DNA from: Undaria pinnatifida
Taxonomy: Eukaryota > Sar > Phaeophyceae > Laminariales > Alariaceae
Direction: 5' to 3'
NCBI GenBank assembly: GCA_012845835.1
Contig: JABAKD010000006.1
Coordinates: forward strand, 6,812,318 to 6,876,317
Length of the DNA stretch: 64,000 nt
A program made the position numbers and the translations under genes. Below the pieces are notes generated by a model. That model searched no databases. It was given only the letters and a program-made list of their open reading frames with translations, and was not told the DNA's origin. Every line of letters starts with the position of its first letter. Within the stretch, counting starts at the first letter, position 1. Shown in pieces: positions 62,760 to 64,000 of this stretch.

Positions 62760-63149
62760 AGGCTGCACTACCAGCAACTCCAGCAACAATTCGAAGCATC
62801 AGCGCGGAGACAAGGCTAAACCTCATCACGGTCACGCACAAAACGACAAGATTACAAAATGCTGCTGCCTGATGACGTCAGCCGGTGTTCAAGGTTCAAC
62901 ACCCTCCCCCCCCCCCCCTGCCTCCGCCCCCCCATCCCTTGCCTGCCGCCCCTCCCTTGCCTGCCGCCCCCCGCCCCTCTGCCCGTTTTCTCGATGGGAA
63001 CTTCCCCCCAGACTACCCCTGCACCCGAAGAATCCCCCGCCCCAGCAGCTACCGTAGCACCAGAGGAACAGCAGGGAGACTCTGCGAGTACAGGTGCCGA
63101 TTCACCGCCCGCTTCCAATGGGCCGGCGGATGCGGACTCCACGCAGTGA
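31269..63149 (+). CDS. Bactofilin gene, four-exon model spanning 31.9 kb
   Basis: The proposed exons are 31269-31581, 56911-57032, 62082-62204 and 63012-63149, giving about 231 residues. Order: basic MFKKKS start, Ser/Pro/Ala/Lys linker to about residue 62, bactofilin domain about 65-167, and a Pro/Ala/Glu tail. Bactofilins form unpolarised filaments and often bind membrane through the N terminus; the cell role in this organism is unknown. Splice phases fit throughout (1, 0, 0), each intron is GT-AG, and the joined domain runs without gap or stop. Introns are 25,329, 5,049 and 807 bp; the first two carry much mobile-element debris. The alternative is two or more bactofilin loci each with missing exons, which would need matching phases by chance. 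The last exon is the least certain. Confidence 0.7.
31713..34030. other. Gene-free stretch inside intron 1
   Basis: AT-rich segments (31980-32060, 33000-33260), C-rich runs (32310-32365 and 32500-32520) and several ACCAGGTA/TACCTGGT words (near 32590, 32695, 33020, 33550) are present. The 194-codon frame at 32957-33541 is rich in Phe, Ser and Leu codons from T-rich DNA and has no domain. No gene is supported. Confidence 0.4.
34031..34440 (+). mobile_element. MITE-C interrupted by a SINE-2 copy
   Basis: A MITE-C left end (GTCCCTGTATAGTGCC, 34037) is followed by a plus-strand SINE-2 body (34103-34262, with GCCGGATCTGAGTT and GGTGAGCAAAAAAAC). MITE-C-like internal words (GCGGAGTAGTGCTGGTTACCG, GCTATTGTGCCG) then resume at about 34325-34405. 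The arrangement suggests the SINE landed in the MITE. Confidence 0.5.
35121..35242 (+). repeat. Two-copy 61-bp tandem repeat
   Basis: CTTGTGTRRTCGATGCCGTA begins at 35121 and again at 35182, and the rest of the unit, through GGACGGTTTTTCCCTGTGAT, is identical. Only two bases differ between units, so the duplication looks recent. Non-coding. Confidence 0.9.
35750..35855 (-). repeat. MITE-D core fragment
   Basis: Carries the reverse complement of the MITE-D core: TTTAGAGCCCCCGAACCCCTCC, CCAAGTAACTTTATCTC and GGGTTTGCAGTTGTAAAGG. The inverted termini are absent, as in several other core-only fragments. Confidence 0.65.
36000..36275 (+). repeat. Dispersed repeat G fragment
   Basis: Carries TGCGTGAGCTTGACG and, towards the right end, GGCCTGGAGCCCGCACTGCTTCG followed by GTTCTTTTCGTCATTTTTCGCC, matching the right part of repeat G at 10.1 and 52.2 kb. 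Diverged; low identity by eye. Confidence 0.35.
36419..36452 (+). repeat. GCC microsatellite
   Basis: About eleven GCC-type trinucleotides in a row. The minus-strand frame across it reads as a poly-Ala run but has no flanking domain. A second GC trinucleotide run lies at about 45025-45060. Confidence 0.85.
37155..37640 (-). pseudogene. Possible decayed coding sequence, family unknown
   Basis: On the minus strand one frame reads APTRQAAIEEAQVWATVEGQ and continues through LDAVEEMTGQLDS to a stop near 37343 (plus-strand coordinates), and a second frame downstream reads FDLLERAAEEGGND and KARMAFIEAHASKP. Both have an ordinary, Glu/Ala-rich composition unlike the low-complexity frames around them, and they lie in the same direction with a frame change between. 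I do not recognise the family. It could be a frameshifted remnant or two exons of an unknown gene antisense within intron 1. Confidence 0.3.
38225..38262 (+). repeat. Poly-C tract
   Basis: An almost pure run of C, interrupted by two T-containing breaks, about 35 bases long. Similar C runs occur at 24069 and 48481 and G runs at 40558 and 61432. Their true length may be uncertain because of sequencing slippage. Confidence 0.9.
38545..38858 (+). mobile_element. SINE-1, full-length reference copy
   Basis: A 314-bp element with a tRNA-like head. Box A TGGCGTATCAGG is at 38556-38567 and matches the Pol III consensus TRGYNNANNNGG; box B (GATCGAATCCC) lies at 38602-38612, at tRNA-like spacing. The body follows with GCGGAAAGCGCGAGAGCGTG, AATCGACGAGCAGTGGG and ACCACGGTTTGTCCAGAAGC, and a 15-base A tail ends it at 38858. 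Other copies lie at 2.1, 11.7, 15.3, 27.0 and 50.1 kb on both strands, with shared 3' ends and variable 5' ends, as expected of retroposition. Such elements need a partner LINE, none of which is visible here. Confidence 0.85.
39305..39370 (+). repeat. Dispersed repeat H fragment
   Basis: Carries TCCTAGAGAGATACAAATTATGTGGTCACAGAC-type sequence in two pieces, matching the reverse complement of the TTTGTGACCACAGA block of repeat H at 18.7, 47.0, 47.75 and 55.98 kb. Confidence 0.4.
39845..40250 (-). pseudogene. Possible decayed coding sequence, perhaps transposase-derived
   Basis: Two overlapping minus-strand frames have ordinary protein composition. The first contains DDCESIATFLEVPIAAFAKR, the second MHQIDEGDGKDNPP and KKRTRRVFPRPTYKASS. 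The basic RRVFPRPTYKAS stretch resembles the sequence before the nuclease domain in some PIF/Harbinger-type transposases of algae and oomycetes, but this is from memory of the family and not decisive. No DDE catalytic region follows; the sequence to the left (39700-39840) is AT-rich with no domain. It may be the eroded 5' end of a transposase or an exon of an unknown gene. Confidence 0.28.
40558..40571 (+). repeat. Poly-G tract
   Basis: A run of about 13 G between simple AGGTGGCC and CTCACAGC sequence. The frames crossing it on both strands are low-complexity. Confidence 0.85.
41140..41335 (-). repeat. GACCC-rich repeat, related to 4.1 kb
   Basis: Clusters of CCCGACCCG and GGGTCGGG words. 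The reverse complement shares order and spacing of landmarks with 4095-4310 (ATCCGACCCGT, TATACCA, TCAAAACTT, GGGTCCGG, GGTGTTTGGAATCTCACGGG). So the pentamer-rich DNA belongs to a dispersed element and is not only a local microsatellite. Confidence 0.5.
41541..42560. other. Gene-free stretch with T- and purine-rich strand bias
   Basis: Long runs of TTTTGTTT-type words (41640-42210) give way to an A/G-rich GACAGAC and AGGCAAACAAGG series (42290-42420). Frames over it are leucine/phenylalanine or lysine-rich from composition. A CAGGTATCAGGTGCCAG word lies at 42238-42254. No gene is supported. Confidence 0.4.
42561..42920. mobile_element. MITE-D, complete single copy
   Basis: The left end GCTTGCTACGATAGAGGT and the right end ACTTCTATCGTAGCACGC are inverted repeats sharing TGCTACGATAGA. 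The interior holds the CTGAATGACGGGGCTCC block, the CCAAGTAATTTTGTCCCC core and AGTTGTAAAAGGGGTTAAGC. 360 bp. It is the best-defined copy of the family with the one at 26.6 kb. Confidence 0.8.
43320..44045 (+). repeat. Purine-rich GACAGAC-type degenerate repeat
   Basis: GTAGACAGAC, CCAGACAG and AGGCAAGCAGG words recur at irregular spacing, and a block AGGATAGGGGAACCGGTAGACAGG is directly duplicated (about 43319 and 43371 landmarks). CCAGACAGATGTGAC recurs at 43703 and near 42405. Long minus-strand Cys/Ser/Leu-rich frames are by-products of the strand bias. Confidence 0.5.
44525..44660 (-). repeat. MITE-D core fragment
   Basis: Carries the reverse complement core (CCTCTAGAGCCTTAAAACC, TTTTGTCCCCAAAAACGGGT, TTCCAGTGCTGGTAAAGGCG) together with a forward TTGGAATTAGTGTAG word. 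No inverted termini. Confidence 0.6.
44971..45088 (-). CDS. Possible exon of an unknown gene
   Basis: On the minus strand a CTTTCGCGCAG acceptor precedes 118 bases that open as VTAANSFKFPPA, run through a poly-Ala stretch encoded by a GCC/GCG repeat, continue as QIRAAGAATTAAGVTIN and end at an AATG/GTAGGT donor. The flanking splice words are good and the frame is open, but the poly-Ala core is a trinucleotide repeat and no domain is recognised. It could equally be a microsatellite with chance splice signals. Confidence 0.22.
45475..46125 (+). repeat. Cluster of repeat F copies
   Basis: A long copy at about 45475-45665 (GTTGACCCTGG, CACGCTGCTTGCAAAGCTGAG, CCCACAGCTCAAGTG) is followed by a partial copy at 45700-45830 and a third end at 46030-46120 (ACGCGCGATCGGAGTA, TTCGACGAAATCTTCGATCT, GCAGCTGGAGTG). 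Between them, 45935-46030 carries the terminal block of repeat E, GCACGCATTCTCATACACGTCG, shared with 51.6 and 55.25 kb. Confidence 0.6.
46318..46397 (+). repeat. 20-bp minisatellite, four copies
   Basis: Four exact direct copies of GACAGATCCCTGGTCTAAAT. Very recent local amplification; likely length-variable between individuals. Confidence 0.95.
46985..47310 (+). repeat. Repeat H fragment followed by repeat J copy
   Basis: 46985-47090 matches repeat H (CAGTCTGTGACCACAGAAC, GGATGAAGAATGAGCAC, TTTAATGTGAAGATAACACAC) as at 55.98 kb. 47130-47300 matches repeat J at 24.15 kb (GCGAGACGGGTCAGTCAAGG, GTCAAACCGATCGTTCC) and contains a TACCTGGTACCA palindrome. Confidence 0.5.
47685..47905 (+). repeat. 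Dispersed repeat H
   Basis: Carries GCATGGCTAAATCA, GTTTATCTCTGTCTCG, TTTGTGACCACAGAC, TCTCTAGGAGGA and TGTGTGGATGGGTGGA, in the same order as 18.65-18.83 kb (ATGGCCAAATCACC through GATGCAGATGGTTGGACA). About 200 bp, non-coding, both ends uncertain. Confidence 0.55.
48481..48507 (+). repeat. Poly-C tract
   Basis: A run of about 25 C followed by TCAAGG and a second short C run. It ends a fragment (48340-48420) that resembles a diverged reverse-strand SINE-2 body (TTCAATGTTATCGCG, CAGCGTTTTCTTG). Confidence 0.85.
49150..49890. mobile_element. Compound of repeat H and MITE-C pieces
   Basis: Repeat H on the reverse strand covers about 49155-49310 and 49790-49890. Between them MITE-C pieces carry GGTCCCTGTATAGTGCCGG (49318), CTCTATAGAGGGAAATACCG, ATAGGCACTATAGCGGGAAA (49591) and CAATATGGCGGGCACCCGG (49713), and a repeat F block lies at 49445-49505. 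The long minus-strand frame across it is a chance frame over several elements. The order suggests repeated insertion into one another. Confidence 0.55.
50110..50308 (+). mobile_element. SINE-1 copy, 5' truncated
   Basis: Begins within the SINE-1 body (GCGGAAAGCGTGAGAGCGTG) and continues to ACCACGGCTTGTCCAGAAGC and an AAAT-type tail (50288-50306). The tRNA-like head is missing. It lies directly before the SINE-2 copy. Confidence 0.8.
50309..50697 (+). mobile_element. SINE-2, longest copy with tRNA-like head
   Basis: The head carries a box B word GAGTTCGATTCCC at 50377-50389, preceded by an inverted repeat (GCCACAGCAGTAT at 50309-50321 and ATACTGCTACTGCTGTGGC at 50347-50365) that would fold into a hairpin. 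No box A with a full consensus match is visible. The body follows: GACGCGAGCCGACGAGG, ACATGAAGGCACGTAGCG, CGACCCCGGATCTGAGTTAC, ending in an A run at 50687-50696. Truncated copies occur at 2.8, 7.8, 10.8, 12.9, 13.0, 34.1 and 51.2 kb. Confidence 0.7.
50800..51175 (+). repeat. ~160-bp direct duplication
   Basis: CATATTTTCCTCGTTTCGCC, TTCACRGCCGACAT, CCACCCCTCTTTGG and CAATCGAAAGCACGTCGCAGG occur twice in order (landmarks 50819 and 50988, spacing about 169). The second unit ends in CACACGCAGCAGCCCCCGG. The long minus-strand frames reflect the duplication and no domain is recognised. Confidence 0.75.
51220..51480 (+). mobile_element. SINE-2 copy, 5' truncated
   Basis: Carries CGATGCGATTCGACGAGG, CGAAGGCGCGTACCGTAGTGG, AAGAGCCTGCTTGG, TGATCTGAGTTTTCG and AACGAGCAAAAAAAG in the SINE-2 order. 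It is the best-preserved body after the 50.3-kb copy. Confidence 0.75.
51567..51670 (+). repeat. Dispersed repeat E
   Basis: A T run followed by TCATCCTCCGGCGGATGGGG, a short hairpin, then AAAGCTTTTAGCTCACCAC and CATACGCGTCGTGTGTCGAT. Related copies lie at 53.12-53.2 kb (reverse), 55.12-55.29 kb (interrupted) and 45.94-46.03 kb (partial). Confidence 0.65.
51975..52260 (+). repeat. Dispersed repeat G, long copy
   Basis: Contains two partial duplicates of TTTCATTSRCCMACACRYGC (52001 and 52066), then GACGAGCGCGATCTGCCTCA, CGATGCTGTAGCC and TTTTTTTTCTCGTCTGATTC. Matches the 10.0-kb copy in order. Confidence 0.6.
52341..52601. mobile_element. Possible MITE with CTACGGTAGCCCCCC termini
   Basis: The left end GAGTCTACGGTAGCCCCCCC and the right end GGGGGGCTACGGCGGTAG are imperfect inverted repeats about 260 bp apart. 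No second copy was recognised in the window, so the element call rests on the termini alone. Confidence 0.35.
53115..53205 (-). repeat. Dispersed repeat E, reverse copy
   Basis: Reverse complement of the 51.57-kb block: ATACGTGGAAGTGTGGTG, TAAAGCTTTACTTTTCCCC, ATCCGCCGGAGGATATA and a 15-base A run at about 53183-53197. Confidence 0.65.
53221..53735. mobile_element. Long MITE-C relative
   Basis: The left end GGTCTCTTGTATAGTGCGGT and the right end ACCGCACTATCGAGGGACT are inverted. The interior repeats CGCACTAAAGCGGAACC-like and GGGACATCGC units several times (53266, 53307, 53590, 53684), so it is probably an expanded or nested form of the family. No coding capacity. Confidence 0.6.
54050..55120. 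other. Gene-free stretch inside intron 1
   Basis: Holds several TACCTGGT and CCAGGTATT words (near 54747, 54808, 54970-54992) in AT-rich DNA. A segment at 54390-54450 (GATGGCCCGTGGTCGAACCGTCCC) loosely resembles a tRNA-derived head but lacks a box A. No gene is supported. Confidence 0.4.
55120..55295. repeat. Repeat E interrupted by a MITE-D core
   Basis: The repeat E block (T run, CATCCTCTGGGGGATGGGG, 55125-55150) continues only after about 100 bp as TTTAGCTCGCCACACATGAA. Between the two halves lies a MITE-D core (AGAGCCCCAAAACCCCTCC, AAATTTGTCCCCAAAAAGGG). Comparison with the intact copy at 51.57 kb shows the insertion directly. Confidence 0.65.
55955..56095 (+). repeat. Dispersed repeat H fragment
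   Basis: Matches 46.98-47.09 kb over GATGAATTGCGACTGTT, GTCTGTGACCACA, GAATCAGCACCGGCTC and AATGTAAAGACAACACACAC. The shared segment also extends left (TTGTGTTTTTGCTTGTACCC at about 55895), so both belong to a longer duplicated unit. Confidence 0.6.
56911..57032 (+). CDS. Bactofilin exon 2
   Basis: The exon reads two bases that complete a Gly codon, then GCMRGKVECEEADVAGSFEG, EMVAHHRLTLSATARVGGK: the central rungs of the bactofilin helix with the characteristic GKV, ADVAGSFEG and ARVGGK turns. The acceptor is TGTTAAG after a very long C/T tract (56755-56880); the donor is GGCAAG/GTAAGA in phase 0. An ATG at 56919 opens an internal frame but is unlikely to be a start. The frame beyond the donor turns into Trp/Arg-rich sequence, which supports splicing. 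Confidence 0.78.
57506..57615 (-). repeat. MITE-D core fragment
   Basis: Carries CAACCCCTTCAGAGCCCC, CAAGTAACTTGTCCCG and GGGTTTCCAGTTGCAAAGGCG, the reverse-complement core of MITE-D, without termini. Confidence 0.6.
58490..58960. repeat. Clustered MITE-D cores in both orientations
   Basis: Reverse cores at about 58498-58595 and 58590-58685 (GAGCCC, GTCCCCCAAAAAGGGTTTCC) are followed by forward cores at about 58785-58870 and 58868-58945 (AACGCCTCGACAACTG, GGAATTAGTATACGGAGGGG). It forms an inverted arrangement of two pairs, similar to the tandem cores at 5.0-5.3 kb. Confidence 0.6.
59235..60410. pseudogene. Coding-like GC-rich segment, identity unknown
   Basis: The segment is GC-rich, free of the repeat families, and has longer frames than its surroundings. 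On the plus strand a 134-codon frame (59817-60221) is followed in the same frame, after one stop, by an open stretch with YASERDRAWCARLSRRER. On the minus strand frames at 59235-59627 and 60037-60381 overlap. Part of 59415-59510 is an inverted duplication around TGAAATCGCAGAC. I recognise no domain. It may be a decayed element gene; direction is uncertain. Confidence 0.25.
60935..61260. repeat. Cluster of short GTCCYATRGGAC-type palindromes
   Basis: Short imperfect palindromes made of TCCC and GGGA halves recur every 15-40 bases: GTCCTACAGGA, TCTCCATGGGAG, ATATCCCGTGGGATAT, GTCCTATAGGA, GCCATGGGACC, TTCCCGCGGGGC and GTCCTACGGGAC. The units are not tandem copies of one sequence but share a spacing-variable inverted plan. 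Confidence 0.6.
61432..61451 (+). repeat. Poly-G tract
   Basis: A run of about 19 G in otherwise mixed sequence. The minus-strand frame reads it as proline and is not supported as coding. Confidence 0.85.
62082..62204 (+). CDS. Bactofilin exon 3
   Basis: Encodes 41 residues starting TTYHRLSVHDGAILTGELQY, the last rungs of the bactofilin domain (a tYxRLxVxxGAxLxGxL pattern), then a Ser/Pro/Lys/Arg-rich stretch ending PASTTL. The acceptor is CGTCTGCAG after a long C/T tract; the donor is ACGCTG/GTAAGC in phase 0. Larger open frames that start near 61696-61806 only cross the pyrimidine tract of the intron. If the donor is not used, the frame runs on into the glutamine-rich tail. Confidence 0.78.
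62205..62819 (+). CDS. In-frame glutamine-rich extension of the bactofilin (retained intron or alternative end)
   Basis: From the exon 3 donor the same frame stays open for 204 further codons to a TAA at 62817. After a Pro/Ser-rich part it becomes dominated by CAG/CAA codons, with several runs of eight or more glutamines and scattered Leu, Arg and Pro. A 105-bp GT-AG segment (62205-62309) could be removed without changing frame. So one transcript form could give a bactofilin with a tail of about 170-205 residues. The alternative is that this is an expanded CAG repeat inside intron 3 and not translated. Confidence 0.4.
62385..62795 (+). repeat. Interrupted CAG repeat
   Basis: About 400 bp dominated by CAG and CAA triplets, with pure runs near 62560-62590, 62650-62677 and 62730-62760. 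Overlapping frames read it as poly-Ser, poly-Ala or, on the other strand, poly-Leu; only the glutamine frame connects to exon 3. Confidence 0.9.
63012..63149 (+). CDS. Proposed last exon of the bactofilin gene
   Basis: After a C-rich tract (62905-63010) and CCCCCCAG, the frame reads TTPAPEESPAPAATVAPEE and ends SNGPADADSTQ with a TGA at 63147. It starts in phase 0, as needed after exon 3. A short acidic Pro/Ala tail after the domain is common in bactofilins. No domain lies in it, so the assignment rests on phase, acceptor quality and direction. Confidence 0.5.
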   Translation, partial: TTPAPEESPAPAATVAPEEQQGDSASTGADSPPASNGPADADSTQ

Positions 63150-63239
63150 AGAAGACGACCCGAAAACAGGATGAAGATGTCTTCGCCCCCCGTACCTACC
63201 CCCCCCCCCCCCCGCCCCCCTCCCGGCTTGGTCCAGCTT

Positions 63240-63425
63240 GGTCCAGGGCAAGCGCGGTGCTGCGCGGCGTAATGTAGCGCAGTGCAGTGTAGCGTTGCGC
63301 AGAGCAGCGTAACCTTTGGCGTACCTATCACTGCGTAACGTAGCGCTGTGCAGAATAGTGTAGCGCAGCGCTACCTTGCGCTAACGTACCGCTGCAGCGT
63401 AGTGTAAGGGCGGCTCATAGGCGAA
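63240..63425 (+). repeat. GTAGCGCAG-type degenerate repeat
   Basis: Words such as GTAGCGCAGTGCAGTGTAGC, GCAGAGCAGCGTAAC and TGTAGCGCAGCGCTACC recur every 10-25 bases, with local palindromes (AGCGCAGCGCT, GGTCCAGC duplicated at 63229 and 63239). It follows the last bactofilin exon and may lie in its 3' untranslated region. Confidence 0.6.
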
Positions 63426-63819
63426 AGAACAGCGAAGGGGGGGAAAGGGGGGGGGGGAGGGCACGAAAGGGGTTGCTCGCAGGGAAGGGAAGAAAGTGGG
63501 GGTGTGTATTTGGGGGGGGGGGATTGCGCGACTGAGTTCTGGCTTTGTCTTGATCGCTTTTCAGTGATCACTGTTCAGTTGATGGCTGTTTTCAATCTGC
63601 GCGCGAGAATAACCTTGGGTTTGTTTTTGCGCCGCGGTGGCATGGATAGTGGCGTCGGCTGCCTTGACCAGTACCGACTGCTGTTGCTGCATGTGGGCCG
63701 CTCGGGCTCTGCTCCGTGAGCGCGCTGGGCGCGCTCGTTCCGTGATACTTGTTGTTGTTGTTGGTTTTGTGTGGTGTTTCCGGTGTGTAGGGGGGTATGG
63801 TAGTGGCGGCATGAGAGGC

Positions 63820-63970
63820 CTTGTCGACTTCCGCACGAGGCAAAAGGGCGAGTGGCTTTGACTCGGGGAGGAGAGAATGCAACGGTTTTCGACTTGTGCA
63901 CGAGGCTAACTCGGGCCTGGGGGGAAGGGTGGGGCATGCAGGAGCTTTCGACTTGTGCATGAGGCAGGGA
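63820..63970 (+). repeat. ~60-bp tandem repeat at the window end
   Basis: CGACTTCCGCACGAGGC (63826), CGACTTGTGCACGAGGC (63889) and CGACTTGTGCATGAGGC (63948) mark units spaced 63 and 59 bp. G-rich purine sequence fills the spacers. The array probably continues past the window. Confidence 0.7.
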
Positions 63971-64000
63971 TAGCTGACTGACGAAGTAGGAGGAAGAAGA

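Noticed and set aside
62290-62841. Alanine- or leucine-rich minus-strand frames over the CAG tract
   Set aside because: Antisense readings of a trinucleotide repeat with no flanking domain.
62852-63277. Overlapping 86-130-codon frames before and across the last exon
   Set aside because: Upstream parts are proline runs from the C-rich tract; only the frame opening at 63012 fits the splice phase of the bactofilin gene.
1-64000. LTR retrotransposon or LINE coding region
   Set aside because: No reverse transcriptase (YxDD), integrase or RNase H motif was recognised in any frame, and no long direct terminal repeats with TG-CA ends were seen.
1-64000. CRISPR array
   Set aside because: Tandem repeats are satellite units without the short repeat and unique spacer pattern, and the sequence is eukaryotic.

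Overview
The window looks like gene-poor, repeat-rich nuclear DNA of a eukaryote. There is no bacterial operon structure. GT-AG introns, tRNA-derived SINEs with tails, MITE-like inverted-repeat elements, satellites and microsatellites fill almost all of it. The only recognisable protein family is bactofilin, a bacterial-type polymer-forming cytoskeletal protein that among eukaryotes is known mainly from stramenopiles. With the long introns and C/T-rich acceptor tracts, this points to a stramenopile, perhaps a brown alga or a relative. The species-level guess is inference.

Layout. Bases 1-29.8 kb hold repeats only: SINE and MITE families, a 4.9-6.0 kb nest of inverted-repeat elements, a TTGGG pentamer array near 8.84-9.09 kb, a 166-bp tandem array in a degenerate satellite (13.4-15.1 kb), a ~200-bp satellite (15.8-17.2 kb) and several smaller tandem duplications. 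At 29.8-31.6 kb lie two divergent bactofilin first exons, one per strand, about 1.3 kb apart. From 31.6 to 56.9 kb is a 25-kb stretch of transposable-element debris that I read as intron 1 of the plus-strand bactofilin gene. The next exons are at 56.9 kb and 62.1 kb, with a proposed last exon at 63.0 kb.

The plus-strand gene was rebuilt by reading. Exon 1 ends in phase 1, exon 2 starts with the two missing bases and ends in phase 0, and exon 3 starts in phase 0. The joined product gives one unbroken bactofilin beta-helix domain. Intron 3 contains a CAG-rich tract that stays open in frame with exon 3, so a retained intron would give a long glutamine-rich tail instead of a short acidic Pro/Ala-rich one. 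The minus-strand paralogue has the same phase-1 donor at nearly the same place in the fold, so the pair probably arose by duplication. Its later exons were not found in the window.

The many other open reading frames are mostly chance frames across repeats. No reverse transcriptase, integrase or complete transposase was recognised, so the mobile elements here appear non-autonomous. A few GC-rich fragments (23.4, 37.2, 40.0, 45.0 and 59.2-60.4 kb) may be unidentified exons or decayed coding sequence and are listed with low confidence.
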